This document shows positions 26,196 through 35,096 of a stretch of DNA of 64,000 bases, piece by piece. Source of the DNA: Estrella lausannensis (GTDB lineage: Bacteria; Chlamydiota; Chlamydiia; Chlamydiales; Criblamydiaceae). Position 1 is the first letter of the stretch, and every line of letters begins with the position of its first letter. The notes beneath the pieces are model-generated. The model ran no database searches. It had not been told where the DNA came from and saw nothing but the letters and a program-made list of their open reading frames with translations. The translations under genes were made by a program, and so were the position numbers. The stretch spans positions 158,065-222,064 of the forward strand of contig NZ_CWGJ01000028.1 in assembly GCF_900000175.1 (NCBI RefSeq), in the 5' to 3' direction.

Positions 26196-26672
26196 ATGAA
26201 TAGTAACTTGTTAGCTTTACGTCTATATTACTTCAGAGAGAAAAGTTTCACCTTTTCTCTCTTTTTTTTTCCTCTCATTCTTTTTCACTTGCTCGGTTGC
26301 TCCCATTCGGATGAGTCGTTTCTTCGTGAGCGGGGAAAAGCTAGTCTTTCCGCCCTACTGCAGGAGTTGCAAGGCATCACCAAAAGAGAGGACGCGCTGG
26401 ACAGAGAGAGCCGACTAGCTGCCTGTTTTGAGGAGGTGGCGGAGACAGCGATCGCCTTAAGGGAGAAGGGTCTAGTTCTTGATCAAGTGGTTCAGGAAGG
26501 GGATAGGAATCTCTCGCTGCAAAAGAAGATTTTGATTGAAATGGAGCGCATCTACCAGATTGACGGCTGCCCCGAGATCATTGAAAAGGCAGAAGAGACA
26601 GCGCTCTTCAAGCTCGATCTACACGAGTATGAGCGGGAAATGAAGCTTAAGAAAAAAGAACGGAAGCTCTAA
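26196..26672 (+). CDS. Putative lipoprotein
   Basis: 158 residues. A hydrophobic signal (FSLFFFPLILFHLLGC, about residues 19-34) ends in the lipobox LLGC, so Cys34 should be lipidated. The mature part is short, charged and helical (LREKGLVLDQVVQEGDRN, ERIYQIDGCPEIIEKAEE) and ends in a lysine-rich tail. No family recognised. ATG 26196 overlaps a small palindrome (ATTCATTCCCTTTGAATGAAT). Probably co-transcribed with rpmB. Confidence 0.7.
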   Translation: MNSNLLALRLYYFREKSFTFSLFFFPLILFHLLGCSHSDESFLRERGKASLSALLQELQGITKREDALDRESRLAACFEEVAETAIALREKGLVLDQVVQEGDRNLSLQKKILIEMERIYQIDGCPEIIEKAEETALFKLDLHEYEREMKLKKKERKL

Positions 26673-26698
26673 AAGTCTGTCTTAAATCTTAGCCTGCC

Positions 26699-26730
26699 TG
26701 CCAAATTGCGAGACAATTTCCGGTATTGCC
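26699..26730. repeat. Family A right-end remnant
   Basis: GCCAAATTGCGAGACAATTT then CCGGTATTG: only the right terminus, in the gap between the convergent lipoprotein gene and surE. Confidence 0.45.
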
Positions 26731-26736
26731 CAAGAT

Positions 26737-27510
26737 TTAAAAATGCTGCTCGAAAAGAGTTTTGTGTGCATCGAGATGGCCCACGTGGGTTAGCTCGCCG
26801 ATGTGTACTGGAACGGCAGTTGCATACCCTTTTTTCAAAAGAGCCACATCGCTGTCTTCCTCTTCGTGGCACTCTAAAAACCTAATCCCCATCCAGAAAT
26901 ATGCGCTTCCTTCCGTAGGGTGTTCCCGTTTGAGGGGAGATTCTAAAATATACTCACGGCCTTGTCTGGCAAGTTTAAACCCTTTGATTCCGGCCTCGTC
27001 ATAAAGAGGGAAATTCACGTTGAGTATAGTCGCCTCGGGAAGAGGGTACTTGCGGGTGAACTCGATGATTTTGGGGATGTATGGGGTGGTAAACGAAAAT
27101 TGCGGCTTGAGGTAGTCGCTGACGGAGAAAGCGATTCCCGGGATACCTCTAAGAGCACCTTCGATTGCGCCGCCGCACGTCCCGCTATAGAGGACGGTTC
27201 TTCCTGAATTGGCTCCCCGGTTGATCCCTGATATGATCAAATCGGGCGCTGAATCAAGGATAACACTCAAGGCCATCTTGACGCAGTCGGCAGGTGTGCC
27301 GCTGACAGCCCATGCCTCAGCTCCATCCCATGCGCGCTTTTTCACGTGCAATGGGGTTCTTGTGGTAATCGAAAGAGCCGTAGCAGATTGTTCTACCTCA
27401 GGCGCGACAATAGTAACTCTCCCTAAGTGCTTTACAGCATCCCAAAGATGCCAGATACCTGGTGAGTCTATCCCATCGTCATTGGTAATCAGTATGTTAA
27501 GTTTTGGCAT
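26737..27510 (-). CDS. surE: 5'/3'-nucleotidase SurE
   Basis: Metal-dependent nucleoside monophosphate phosphatase, 257 residues. The N-terminal signature LNILITNDDGIDSPGIWHL carries the metal ligands Asp11-Asp12. VTIVAPEVEQSATALSITTR, VSGTPADCVKMAL, DLIISGINRGANSGRTVLYSGTCGGAIEG and AFSV follow in the standard order. All active-site segments are intact. Monocistronic on the minus strand; its upstream region holds the promoter for the divergent gene at 27743. Confidence 0.96.
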   Translation of the reverse strand: MPKLNILITNDDGIDSPGIWHLWDAVKHLGRVTIVAPEVEQSATALSITTRTPLHVKKRAWDGAEAWAVSGTPADCVKMALSVILDSAPDLIISGINRGANSGRTVLYSGTCGGAIEGALRGIPGIAFSVSDYLKPQFSFTTPYIPKIIEFTRKYPLPEATILNVNFPLYDEAGIKGFKLARQGREYILESPLKREHPTEGSAYFWMGIRFLECHEEEDSDVALLKKGYATAVPVHIGELTHVGHLDAHKTLFEQHF

Positions 27511-27742
27511 GGTATCCGGGGGTGAAGTGGTCTGTCAGTTTGTAATCACATCGATGATGGAATGGGGTTTTGCGTAAAAAAACCCAAAATCCCCCTTAGA
27601 GATAGCAAAACAGGGGGAAAAATACAAATAGAAGATGGAGAAATTCAATTAAACGATGTGTTAAGATGTGACAATATTGTTTATTTAAAATTTATTTTTA
27701 ATATATAATTATTGTGGATGCGTCTCTTTTTAAAGGTTTAAT

Positions 27743-28798
27743 ATGGCGAAGAAGTTTTCCGAAAAAGGAGATACAGGCGCGTTTTTTGAGAAAATCCCCA
27801 ATTTAAAAACGACGCTAGGTATTGAAGACAAGCCACCCGATCGCCTGGTGGGACGGATCTATCACCGCATCAGACGACTTTTTTCTTTTTTTGAAAAAGG
27901 CCCCTCGCCCCTAAAAGGGAGAGTCGAGGAGATGCACTCCAAAATAGCCGGAGTGAAAAATCGCTTAAAAGAGATCAGGGAATCGGCGCTTGCCGAAGGA
28001 GCCTCGGCCGAGGAGATGCAAGCGTTTGTCGATATGATTTTACACCCTTTGATTGAAGAGGGTAAAAGATTGCAGGAGATGAGAGATCTCACGGATCCAT
28101 TCCACCAGGTCAAGGTCTTAGATCTCTACCAGATATGGATGGATAAGAGCGAGTTTTGGATCATTGCCTTTAGGACCCACGCGCGCGGCTCTTTTTTTCG
28201 CCTTGTCAATGAACACATCTGGAAGGATCTGGCCGCAAAGGTCGAGAGAGACTTAAAAATCTTGCAAGACTATGCCGAACATGCCGTTCAGTCGCTCTTG
28301 GTCAGCGAGAAAGATAAAATGGTTCTGAAGAATCAGATCGATCAGGCTGTTTCGGCACATATCGTCTCCCTCGCAAGTTTAAAGAGGCTTCCGAAAGAGA
28401 TCACCTTTAAAGATCTTGAAGCATGGAATCGGAAAATTGACAGCCAGCGGCTGCAGCACTTTGAGGAGGGTCTTTCTCTGATCGACAGCATGATCGAACA
28501 GTTTAAACCTCACGCCGCCCAAGAGGAGTATCAGCACCTTTTGGACGTGATTGAAGTGATCAACAGCATAGAGGAACAGACGCTCAGGCTAAAGCAGAAG
28601 GCGAAAAGGACTGGAGTCGACAGCGACGAGTGGCAGATCATCAGAGACAAGGCAGCGCTACTCGGTAGGGAGGCGCACAGCATTTCTTTAGATCTTAGAC
28701 TTTCCCAACCCTTAGTGGAAAGACTTGAGGATATCGACGAGATGTTAGCATCTATCCTCACTCATGCCTCAGGCACATTTTCGGAGAGTGAGACTTAA
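27743..28798 (+). CDS. Helical protein of unknown function
   Basis: 351 residues, almost entirely predicted helix with heptad-like spacing (HSKIAGVKNRLKEIRESAL; LLDVIEVINSIEEQTLRLKQ). No signal peptide, TM segment or catalytic motif. The upstream region is very AT-rich with TATAAT at 27704-27709; AAAGG precedes ATG 27743. Convergent with the TraB-like gene with only 12 bp between stops. No family recognised; a structural or secreted chlamydial protein is possible. Confidence 0.68.
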   Translation: MAKKFSEKGDTGAFFEKIPNLKTTLGIEDKPPDRLVGRIYHRIRRLFSFFEKGPSPLKGRVEEMHSKIAGVKNRLKEIRESALAEGASAEEMQAFVDMILHPLIEEGKRLQEMRDLTDPFHQVKVLDLYQIWMDKSEFWIIAFRTHARGSFFRLVNEHIWKDLAAKVERDLKILQDYAEHAVQSLLVSEKDKMVLKNQIDQAVSAHIVSLASLKRLPKEITFKDLEAWNRKIDSQRLQHFEEGLSLIDSMIEQFKPHAAQEEYQHLLDVIEVINSIEEQTLRLKQKAKRTGVDSDEWQIIRDKAALLGREAHSISLDLRLSQPLVERLEDIDEMLASILTHASGTFSESET

Positions 28799-28810
28799 AA
28801 AAACTTAAGA

Positions 28811-30643
28811 TCAATAGATATAATCGCCGGCAATCTCTCTCTTATCGTAACCGTCAAGAACATGAAAAACCCTAAGCTTGTTGAGGGTGACCGGTGAGAG
28901 CTGTCCGATCGGGATGTAGACCACTTTTTTACCGAACCTCTGGGCGTATGATTTAAGGAAGCTCTTGGGCGGTTTTTTAGCCACATAGGTAATCAGGGGT
29001 TTGACCGAGTAGTCGATTCCCGCCATCAGCAGGACATCGGCTTTTGTCTTGAGGTCGAAGTAGTCAGGATCGTTCCAGATATCCCACATGCGGCGTGGAG
29101 GATAGGACATTAAAAATCCGCCATATTCGCAACGGCTGATTCCGGGACCTACCACCATGTCTGTTAGGGATGTGGCGAAGAAGGCCATATCCGACTCCTG
29201 AGTGTGCTCACCCAGCCACGTCATTTTCCAGGGGTAACGCTCCTTGAAAGAGCCCCCTTCCTCGGGGTTGTCTTCATCGAAAACGACAACAATGGAACCA
29301 ACAGCTTTAGTCGGTTTGGCAAATACTTTCACAAATAGCTTTTTTTGAGACAGGTGCCTAATCGTCTCTTTGGCATCGATGCCATCTTCGAGGCTCGATT
29401 GAAACTCCCGGGTTCTTGCAGAATCTTCAGTGAGGATTTGAGCTCCCTTTTTCTGCAGAAAGCGTCCAAAATTTTCTATTACCACATCTTCAGGTTGGTA
29501 AGAGCAGAGGCTGAAAGGGCCAGGCGGTTTAAACACGGCCTTGGACTTATCTTTTTTTCTTAAAGTGAACCGGTTTGATTTCGGGTTTTTCTGCTTTAAG
29601 TGAAAGAGGACAGACTTGCTGTGGCCCCAGATATCTTCTGCGAGAAGATCTAGTTCCGGAAGATTGTCGATGTTGCGCAGCAGGGGGTATTCGGTGGCTT
29701 TAAACCACGCTTCGTAGGCATAGTTGTGGTCCACACACCCCTTGGCGGCAGAAACCAGGTGATAGAGATCGGGAACAAGTCGGCCTGTCACAAAGCTTAA
29801 GTTACGTCCGAATTTCATGGTATTGCGGAGGTGGTAGCTGTGAAAGTCGTTACCGGTATTTTCTTTGTATGTCTCTGCCGCTTCGCGGTAGAGTTTCAGC
29901 AGAAGCTGTTGCCTGTCGGGATATGCTTTTTTTCGAGGAGTCTCTTCACGCCACCTTTCGTAGGCCAATGTGAAATAACCGCACTCACCCATCACCTCGC
30001 GCATGGACTCTTCTGTCAGCGTGCACAGGTGAACGCCCTCTCTCGATGCAGGGGCGTATGTGGGAAACGCGGATTCATCGGTTAATTTGAGAACACGTTC
30101 GATATGCTGCATGCCGCCGATATAGAGGATTTTTTCGTGGGAAAAAGAGAGCTCTTTGAGCCGGCGGGCCATGTGCATCTCTCGTTTTGAATCTTCGGCA
30201 TGCGCCGTTTGGTAACCTCTGGGCGAGTGGCTTTTATAAGCTTCATAGTAGGGTTTGAGGCCAATTCTCGTCAGGGAGTAGGGGTCGGGGAAGGGTTCTT
30301 TGAACACCGGATAGCTCGGGACATCCAAGTCGATGCAGAAGACCGGTCTCTGTCCCTCAAGTCCTGAGCGAAGCCCTTCAAAGGCTGGGTCGCATGGTTC
30401 GGCAAGGAAATAGAGAGGGTCCTCCGTTTGGCTGAAAGCGACTAAAACACTCACATCAGGAAGCCTTGATGCAGCGTGCAAAAACATGTCCTGCATAGTT
30501 TCCGGCAGCTCCACGGCGACGCACGATGGCTTGATTTCCTCAAAGGCTCTTTTGACTTCTGCCGCGAATTCGAGTGTGTAATGGATGATGGGAACCGCGA
30601 AGATAGATCCTTTTTGAATGTAAAAGGGATGGCTTTGCGGCAT
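28811..30643 (-). CDS. TraB/TIKI-like superfamily protein
   Basis: 610 residues. The N-terminal third has the TraB/PrgY-type plan: IFAVPIIHYTLEFAAEVKRA, then IKPSCVAVELPETMQ (strand ending in conserved E), and later HEKILYIGGMQHIERVL (glycine and histidine motif). The C-terminal 250 residues (SLEDGIDAKETIRHLSQKKL, KMTWLGEHTQESDMAFF, MVVGPGISRCEYGGFLMSYP, VVYIPIGQLSPVTLNKLRVF) form a second, well-organised domain I cannot name. TraB/TIKI proteins include putative metalloproteases. No signal peptide is visible, so a cytosolic role is likely. Start at ATG 30643. Confidence in the superfamily is moderate; the exact function is unknown. Confidence 0.6.
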   Translation of the reverse strand: MPQSHPFYIQKGSIFAVPIIHYTLEFAAEVKRAFEEIKPSCVAVELPETMQDMFLHAASRLPDVSVLVAFSQTEDPLYFLAEPCDPAFEGLRSGLEGQRPVFCIDLDVPSYPVFKEPFPDPYSLTRIGLKPYYEAYKSHSPRGYQTAHAEDSKREMHMARRLKELSFSHEKILYIGGMQHIERVLKLTDESAFPTYAPASREGVHLCTLTEESMREVMGECGYFTLAYERWREETPRKKAYPDRQQLLLKLYREAAETYKENTGNDFHSYHLRNTMKFGRNLSFVTGRLVPDLYHLVSAAKGCVDHNYAYEAWFKATEYPLLRNIDNLPELDLLAEDIWGHSKSVLFHLKQKNPKSNRFTLRKKDKSKAVFKPPGPFSLCSYQPEDVVIENFGRFLQKKGAQILTEDSARTREFQSSLEDGIDAKETIRHLSQKKLFVKVFAKPTKAVGSIVVVFDEDNPEEGGSFKERYPWKMTWLGEHTQESDMAFFATSLTDMVVGPGISRCEYGGFLMSYPPRRMWDIWNDPDYFDLKTKADVLLMAGIDYSVKPLITYVAKKPPKSFLKSYAQRFGKKVVYIPIGQLSPVTLNKLRVFHVLDGYDKREIAGDYIY

Positions 30644-30734
30644 TGCTACTTCCGAATATGTTGGGGACGATTCTGGAACCTATCTCAGTCAAATAGTAGA
30701 CAGGCGCAAAGATTTAAGCAAGGGGGCTATAGCG

Positions 30735-30795
30735 TCAGTGCCTCAAAATCGAAAACTCCGAGGCACGCTGATTTGAGTTGGTGGATAGTCCCCAC
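30735..30795. repeat. Repeat remnants between two minus-strand genes
   Basis: GTGCCTC and GAGGCAC form a hairpin (about 30739-30765), followed by a family B right end (TGATTTGAGTTGGTGGATAG). It may terminate the 992-residue gene's upstream neighbour or simply be decayed element DNA. Confidence 0.4.
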
Positions 30796-30815
30796 TGCAG
30801 TTTCACCTTAGGCCA

Positions 30816-33794
30816 TTAGGCAAGTTTGTAGAACCTCGCATCCTGTACATCCCATCGTTGGATGCAGCGGTTGAAATGATGAAATATTCTGTCTCCCAGA
30901 TATTTAGAGTTGATGTACTCTAAGCTGTCGCTCGGATCGTAGAAGAGAACTTCATCGTCTTTTTTGATGCAGACTAAAGAGTGACCAAACTCTTCTTGCT
31001 TGTCGTTGTCCAAAGGCTTGATGATCCTTAGGAAGTGGACGCCGTTTTGCAGGTCTTTCATGATCTCGATCGCTCTATTTTGCTGATCGTGAAGGATCTT
31101 GAACTCGGGCGAGGCCTGAGAGATGTCTAAGTCATAGAACTTCGCCATTGCTTCGATCTTTCTTCTGGAAAGGTCGATGGAAGCTCCCTTTTGGACCTCG
31201 ATGGTATTGAAGGCCTCCTGATAGCTGCGCATTTTCGAGATGTCTCCGGCATCGCCTGCTTCGTAGAGGGATTTCCACTCCGAGATTTTGGTCACCATCT
31301 CATTCATGGGCAGATTTTGGTTGTAAAGAGCCAAAGCGCGCTTGCCAAAATCAAACGCAAGCGATGTGCAGTTGCCGCCGTCGACGTGACCGGTGATTTT
31401 TTCCTTGTTGAAGCTGACAGGGCTGACGGTTTTTTTGTTCAGCTGTCTAACCGTTCTGAGAGCTAGGGTTTTTTTAGTGGACCCGTTGCACTTCGGCCAC
31501 TGGGCGCACGAAAAAAGTTTTTGAATTTTAGTTTTGGCGTGCACTACGTAGCAGGTGCCTACATCGTAGACCCCGTTCATGTTGCTGTAGTGGCTGTTGA
31601 CATACTCTATGGGCGAGGGACAACCCAGCGACTCGACAGTACCTGAGTAGCGATCGCTTAAGAACGAAACATTGTCATCGTGGTTTCTGTAGCAGGAAAC
31701 CAGTGTGATCCCCAACTCTTCCGATAGGTTTTTGGCGTAGGCAATCATCGCGCTTTCAAGAGTATGGTCACCCTTGGCACTCCCGGCGTAGTTGGTTTGC
31801 TCTAGGAAAAGAACCGGCTGATTGTTTTGAGCGTCCCACATCAGCTGCAGCTGCGTTTCTGCCGCAGAGACGGCGTCTCCGGCTTGTTTTGCAAGCAACG
31901 TATGCGTTTTTCCATCCGCCAAGTAGCCAAGCAGTCCCGTGACACGACTCAGGCGTCCTTCGAGGTTGACGCATGTTCCCAAATCATTGCCAATCAATAA
32001 CATGTCGGATGGGTCTTTGGCGATGACAATCTCGAAGTCTTTGTAGGCCTTTGAGGGATGTGCGACTAAAGTGCTCACTTTCACCGGAGGGCGCTCTCTG
32101 CACCACTCCCTTTTCAAATCGGGCCGCCCCGCAAACACTGTCTTCAAATGAATGCTCTGCTCTTCGTTGAAGCGCTCTTCATAAAACGTTCCTTTTAAAA
32201 CAGAAAGGAATACCGCGCGGTTTTTATCCAGTATCGCCTGTCTGTCGGAGGAGTTGTTTTCCATGAGGCGTAGCTGGAATTTAAGGAGGGCTTCCGGCGA
32301 TCTGATTCTTTTCAAATTCTCAAAGTCCGGGGTCGCGGATTTGTCGCACTCAAAAATACGTTTGAAAAGATCTTCGACGATCTCTTTGTCGCTGATATGG
32401 AAATACCCTGTTTCCTCTGCAGTCTCTTTCCCAATTTTAGATAGAACCTCTTCCAGCATTTCGTTTGATGGTAGTGACAGGAGGATGGAAAGATTTTGTA
32501 ACCCCTTGGCAATCTGTGGAACAGGCTTTTCTCCGTGTGCACTCAAGGCCAAGGCTGCCTCTAGGTCGAGGATCTCCGCTTCCACCTTTTCGAGGTTGGA
32601 TTTATACTGCTGCATTAGGTTTTTTGCCTGGGAGTAGGCAGTGGTGCCGATTGTCTGTTCTGCTAGCCCCTCCAGGGACTTCTGATACTTTTCCTCTTTG
32701 CTCTGTTTTTCTTTTTTTTTCTTGCTGATTAGTGTCGCGATTTTTTTGGGAGCGAGTTTTTTAGCTCCTTCGTGCGATGAGCCTTTGGCCAGCTCGACGA
32801 CTTTGCTGAGTAGCAGGTTTTTAGTTTCCGGCGAAAGCTCCCTCTTTTGGATGACGAGGAGCATGGAATAGAAATTTCGTCTATTGACTAAGTTGTTCAA
32901 GTGACTGCTCTTGGACAGTTTGCTGAGCTGGCCGAGGAGTTCAGGATCACTTGTCAGTTGCCTTGCTAAAAATGAGAAGAGTGGGGAGGTGGTGCTGCTT
33001 AAATCGATGGGTTGCGTCAGTTCTTTCCAAAGCTTCTCCTTGGCCAGAACATGTTTTAGAAGGCGTTCCCGTAAATCGGGGTCGCGGATCTGCACAAGCT
33101 CTGTAAAGATCTCCAAAAAGCACTTTTTTTCAGAAAAGGAGATGCGCTCATTGGCGGCCTGGACTAAAAAGGTTGCGGCCAGGTTGATGTAGTGAGATAC
33201 AACCACTTCCATTTTTTCAGGATCGGTGGGGAGGGAGGCGACCAGCTCGCGAAGACATTCATAGAAGAGAGATTTGATCTCAGGACAAATCACATAATCC
33301 TCGATCTCTTCATGTAAAATCTCTTCGAAGCCTGTTTTCAGGTCTCTTTGGGATACTAAAGAATTAAGAGTCTTCTCCATCTTCTTTATAGTCTGCTCTT
33401 TCTGGATCTCCTGCCAGCGTAAATCGTTTCTTAAGACTAAGTCAGGCTTGAAGATGGAAGGTATCCATACAGGGATGATAAGAATAAAGAGCTTTAGCGC
33501 TTTGGCGCAGTTTAAAAGCGCGTATTGCACTCCGTTTTTGTCCAAGGTAACAGCGCGAAAGAGTATCTCACCGGCAAAACGGATCACATCCATTAGGGCA
33601 AAGAGCGGAATGGCGAACGCGTAGACTCGCGTCATGACGTCTGAGTAGATGATATTGTATTTCAGAATCTTGTTGCTCTCGTAGTGATGGATTTTATTGT
33701 ACGCTGAGGACGAGAGGGAGTTACTGGGAGGGGAGAAGAGATATCGGTTTAACGACTGTAGGTTTGTTAAGTTTGTATTATAATTATAAGACAT
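30816..33794 (-). CDS. Large protein with C-terminal papain-like cysteine peptidase pattern
   Basis: 992 residues from ATG 33794 (MSYNYNTNLTNLQ), which has AAAAGG at proper spacing; a longer frame adds 33 residues without a ribosome site. Two hydrophobic helices lie near residues 59-75 and 96-118 (YALLNCAKALKLFILIIPVW). The body is helical, with a lysine-rich coiled stretch around 370-400. The C-terminal 200 residues place Cys809 (GGNCTSLAFDFGKRALAL), His938 (EFGHSLVCIKKDDEVLFYD) and Asp953 in the order and context of papain/YopT-type (C58-like) peptidases. Such domains are common in secreted effectors; this assignment is inference. A central region (NDLGTCVNLEGRL, LLGYLADGKTHTLLAKQAGD) is another conserved-looking domain I cannot name. 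Confidence 0.68.
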   Translation of the reverse strand: MSYNYNTNLTNLQSLNRYLFSPPSNSLSSSAYNKIHHYESNKILKYNIIYSDVMTRVYAFAIPLFALMDVIRFAGEILFRAVTLDKNGVQYALLNCAKALKLFILIIPVWIPSIFKPDLVLRNDLRWQEIQKEQTIKKMEKTLNSLVSQRDLKTGFEEILHEEIEDYVICPEIKSLFYECLRELVASLPTDPEKMEVVVSHYINLAATFLVQAANERISFSEKKCFLEIFTELVQIRDPDLRERLLKHVLAKEKLWKELTQPIDLSSTTSPLFSFLARQLTSDPELLGQLSKLSKSSHLNNLVNRRNFYSMLLVIQKRELSPETKNLLLSKVVELAKGSSHEGAKKLAPKKIATLISKKKKEKQSKEEKYQKSLEGLAEQTIGTTAYSQAKNLMQQYKSNLEKVEAEILDLEAALALSAHGEKPVPQIAKGLQNLSILLSLPSNEMLEEVLSKIGKETAEETGYFHISDKEIVEDLFKRIFECDKSATPDFENLKRIRSPEALLKFQLRLMENNSSDRQAILDKNRAVFLSVLKGTFYEERFNEEQSIHLKTVFAGRPDLKREWCRERPPVKVSTLVAHPSKAYKDFEIVIAKDPSDMLLIGNDLGTCVNLEGRLSRVTGLLGYLADGKTHTLLAKQAGDAVSAAETQLQLMWDAQNNQPVLFLEQTNYAGSAKGDHTLESAMIAYAKNLSEELGITLVSCYRNHDDNVSFLSDRYSGTVESLGCPSPIEYVNSHYSNMNGVYDVGTCYVVHAKTKIQKLFSCAQWPKCNGSTKKTLALRTVRQLNKKTVSPVSFNKEKITGHVDGGNCTSLAFDFGKRALALYNQNLPMNEMVTKISEWKSLYEAGDAGDISKMRSYQEAFNTIEVQKGASIDLSRRKIEAMAKFYDLDISQASPEFKILHDQQNRAIEIMKDLQNGVHFLRIIKPLDNDKQEEFGHSLVCIKKDDEVLFYDPSDSLEYINSKYLGDRIFHHFNRCIQRWDVQDARFYKLA

Positions 33795-34057
33795 AAACAA
33801 AAACCTTTTATAATTGTTAAGCGCGTAATTATATATTTTTTTCAAAATAAAGAAAAGAGTTAAATTTATTGTCTTTTTGAGCGTGTAAAGCAATCAAAGG
33901 GGCTCTGGGGGTAGAAGCGTATTTTTTTACTGGCCTTTAGGTTCCAGGTGCAGCGCTTTTGGTTCTTTCTGCTCCATGTTTTTTGTTTCCAAAAAGAAAG
34001 GGGTAGGGGTATGCTTTGCCCGTTTACGAAATGAATCAGGCTCGTTAGGTGACGACA

Positions 34058-35017
34058 ATGCATGCAACAAAACAGATAAAGCTCCTGCTTTCAAAACCGC
34101 GCGGTTTTTGCGCCGGAGTGGAAAGGGCGATCGAAACCGTTGAAAAAGCGCTTAAGCTTTGGGGTCCGCCCATCTATGTCAAACACGAAATTGTGCACAA
34201 TCGCTACGTGGTGGATGACCTGAAGGAGAAAGGCGCTGTTTTTATCGAGGATTTAGAGGAAGTGCCAGAAGGTGCTCGCCTAATCTACTCGGCCCATGGA
34301 GTATCCCCTATGGTAAGAGAGCATGCGAAAAGACGAAATTTAATCGAAATTGACGCCACCTGCGGTCTCGTGACCCGAGTTCATTCTGCGGTAAAACGGT
34401 TTGCGGCGCTCGGTTATCAGATTCTTCTGATTGGACACCGCAATCATGTTGAAGTAATTGGAACGGCTGGGGAAGCGCCTGATGTCACGACGATCATCGA
34501 GTCGAAGGAAGATGTTGACAACTTGGCATTCGCTCCCGGCGAAAAACTCTTTTACATCACGCAGACAACGCTCAGTCTGGATGATGTGAAAGACATTACG
34601 GAAGCATTGATTGATAAGTATCCGACTGTGGAAACTCTACCCTCCTCTTCCATCTGCTATGCTACTACCAACCGCCAGATGGCTCTCCGTGAAATTACCG
34701 ACCAGACCGATCTTATCTTGGTAGTTGGGGATCCGCAGAGCTCAAACTCCAACCGTTTGCGTGAAGTGGCAAGAAACAGAGGGGTCAAGGCTTTCCTGAT
34801 CAATAATGAGAAAGAGATCGACCCGGAGTGGATGGAAGGTGTGAAAGTCATCGGGTTGACAGCGGGGGCCTCCACGCCGGAACCCATTGTGCAGCGTTGT
34901 ATCGAGCGGCTGATTGAGCTCGGCGTCGGTGAAGTGGAAGATGTCGTCTACACGCAAGAAGATGTAGTGTTCCAACTCCCAAAACCTGTATACAATGCCC
35001 TTTTTGCCAGAGTTTAG
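34058..35017 (+). CDS. ispH: 4-hydroxy-3-methylbut-2-enyl diphosphate reductase IspH (LytB)
   Basis: Last enzyme of the MEP isoprenoid pathway, an iron-sulfur reductase giving IPP and DMAPP. 319 residues from ATG 34058. The three cluster cysteines are present: Cys18 (RGFCAGVERA), Cys102 (IDATCGLVTRVH) and Cys200 (SSSICYATTNRQ). The catalytic glutamate region and HEIVHNRYVVDDL, IYSAHGVSP, LIGHRNHVEVIGTAGE are standard. AGGTGA lies 6 nt before this ATG; a GTG 9 nt upstream overlaps that site and is rejected. The DMAPP it makes is the donor used by MiaA. Confidence 0.96.
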   Translation: MHATKQIKLLLSKPRGFCAGVERAIETVEKALKLWGPPIYVKHEIVHNRYVVDDLKEKGAVFIEDLEEVPEGARLIYSAHGVSPMVREHAKRRNLIEIDATCGLVTRVHSAVKRFAALGYQILLIGHRNHVEVIGTAGEAPDVTTIIESKEDVDNLAFAPGEKLFYITQTTLSLDDVKDITEALIDKYPTVETLPSSSICYATTNRQMALREITDQTDLILVVGDPQSSNSNRLREVARNRGVKAFLINNEKEIDPEWMEGVKVIGLTAGASTPEPIVQRCIERLIELGVGEVEDVVYTQEDVVFQLPKPVYNALFARV

Positions 35018-35096
35018 GGCAAGGGGGGTTTTGCAGCCCTTTCAAGTGGGCAAGTCATCGCATTTTGAATCGGGGACGGTATTTTGAGGAGTCATT

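Noticed and set aside
33795..33893. 33-codon upstream extension of the 992-residue gene
   Set aside because: Very AT-rich, Lys/Asn-rich translation without a ribosome site, while ATG 33794 has AAAAGG at good spacing.
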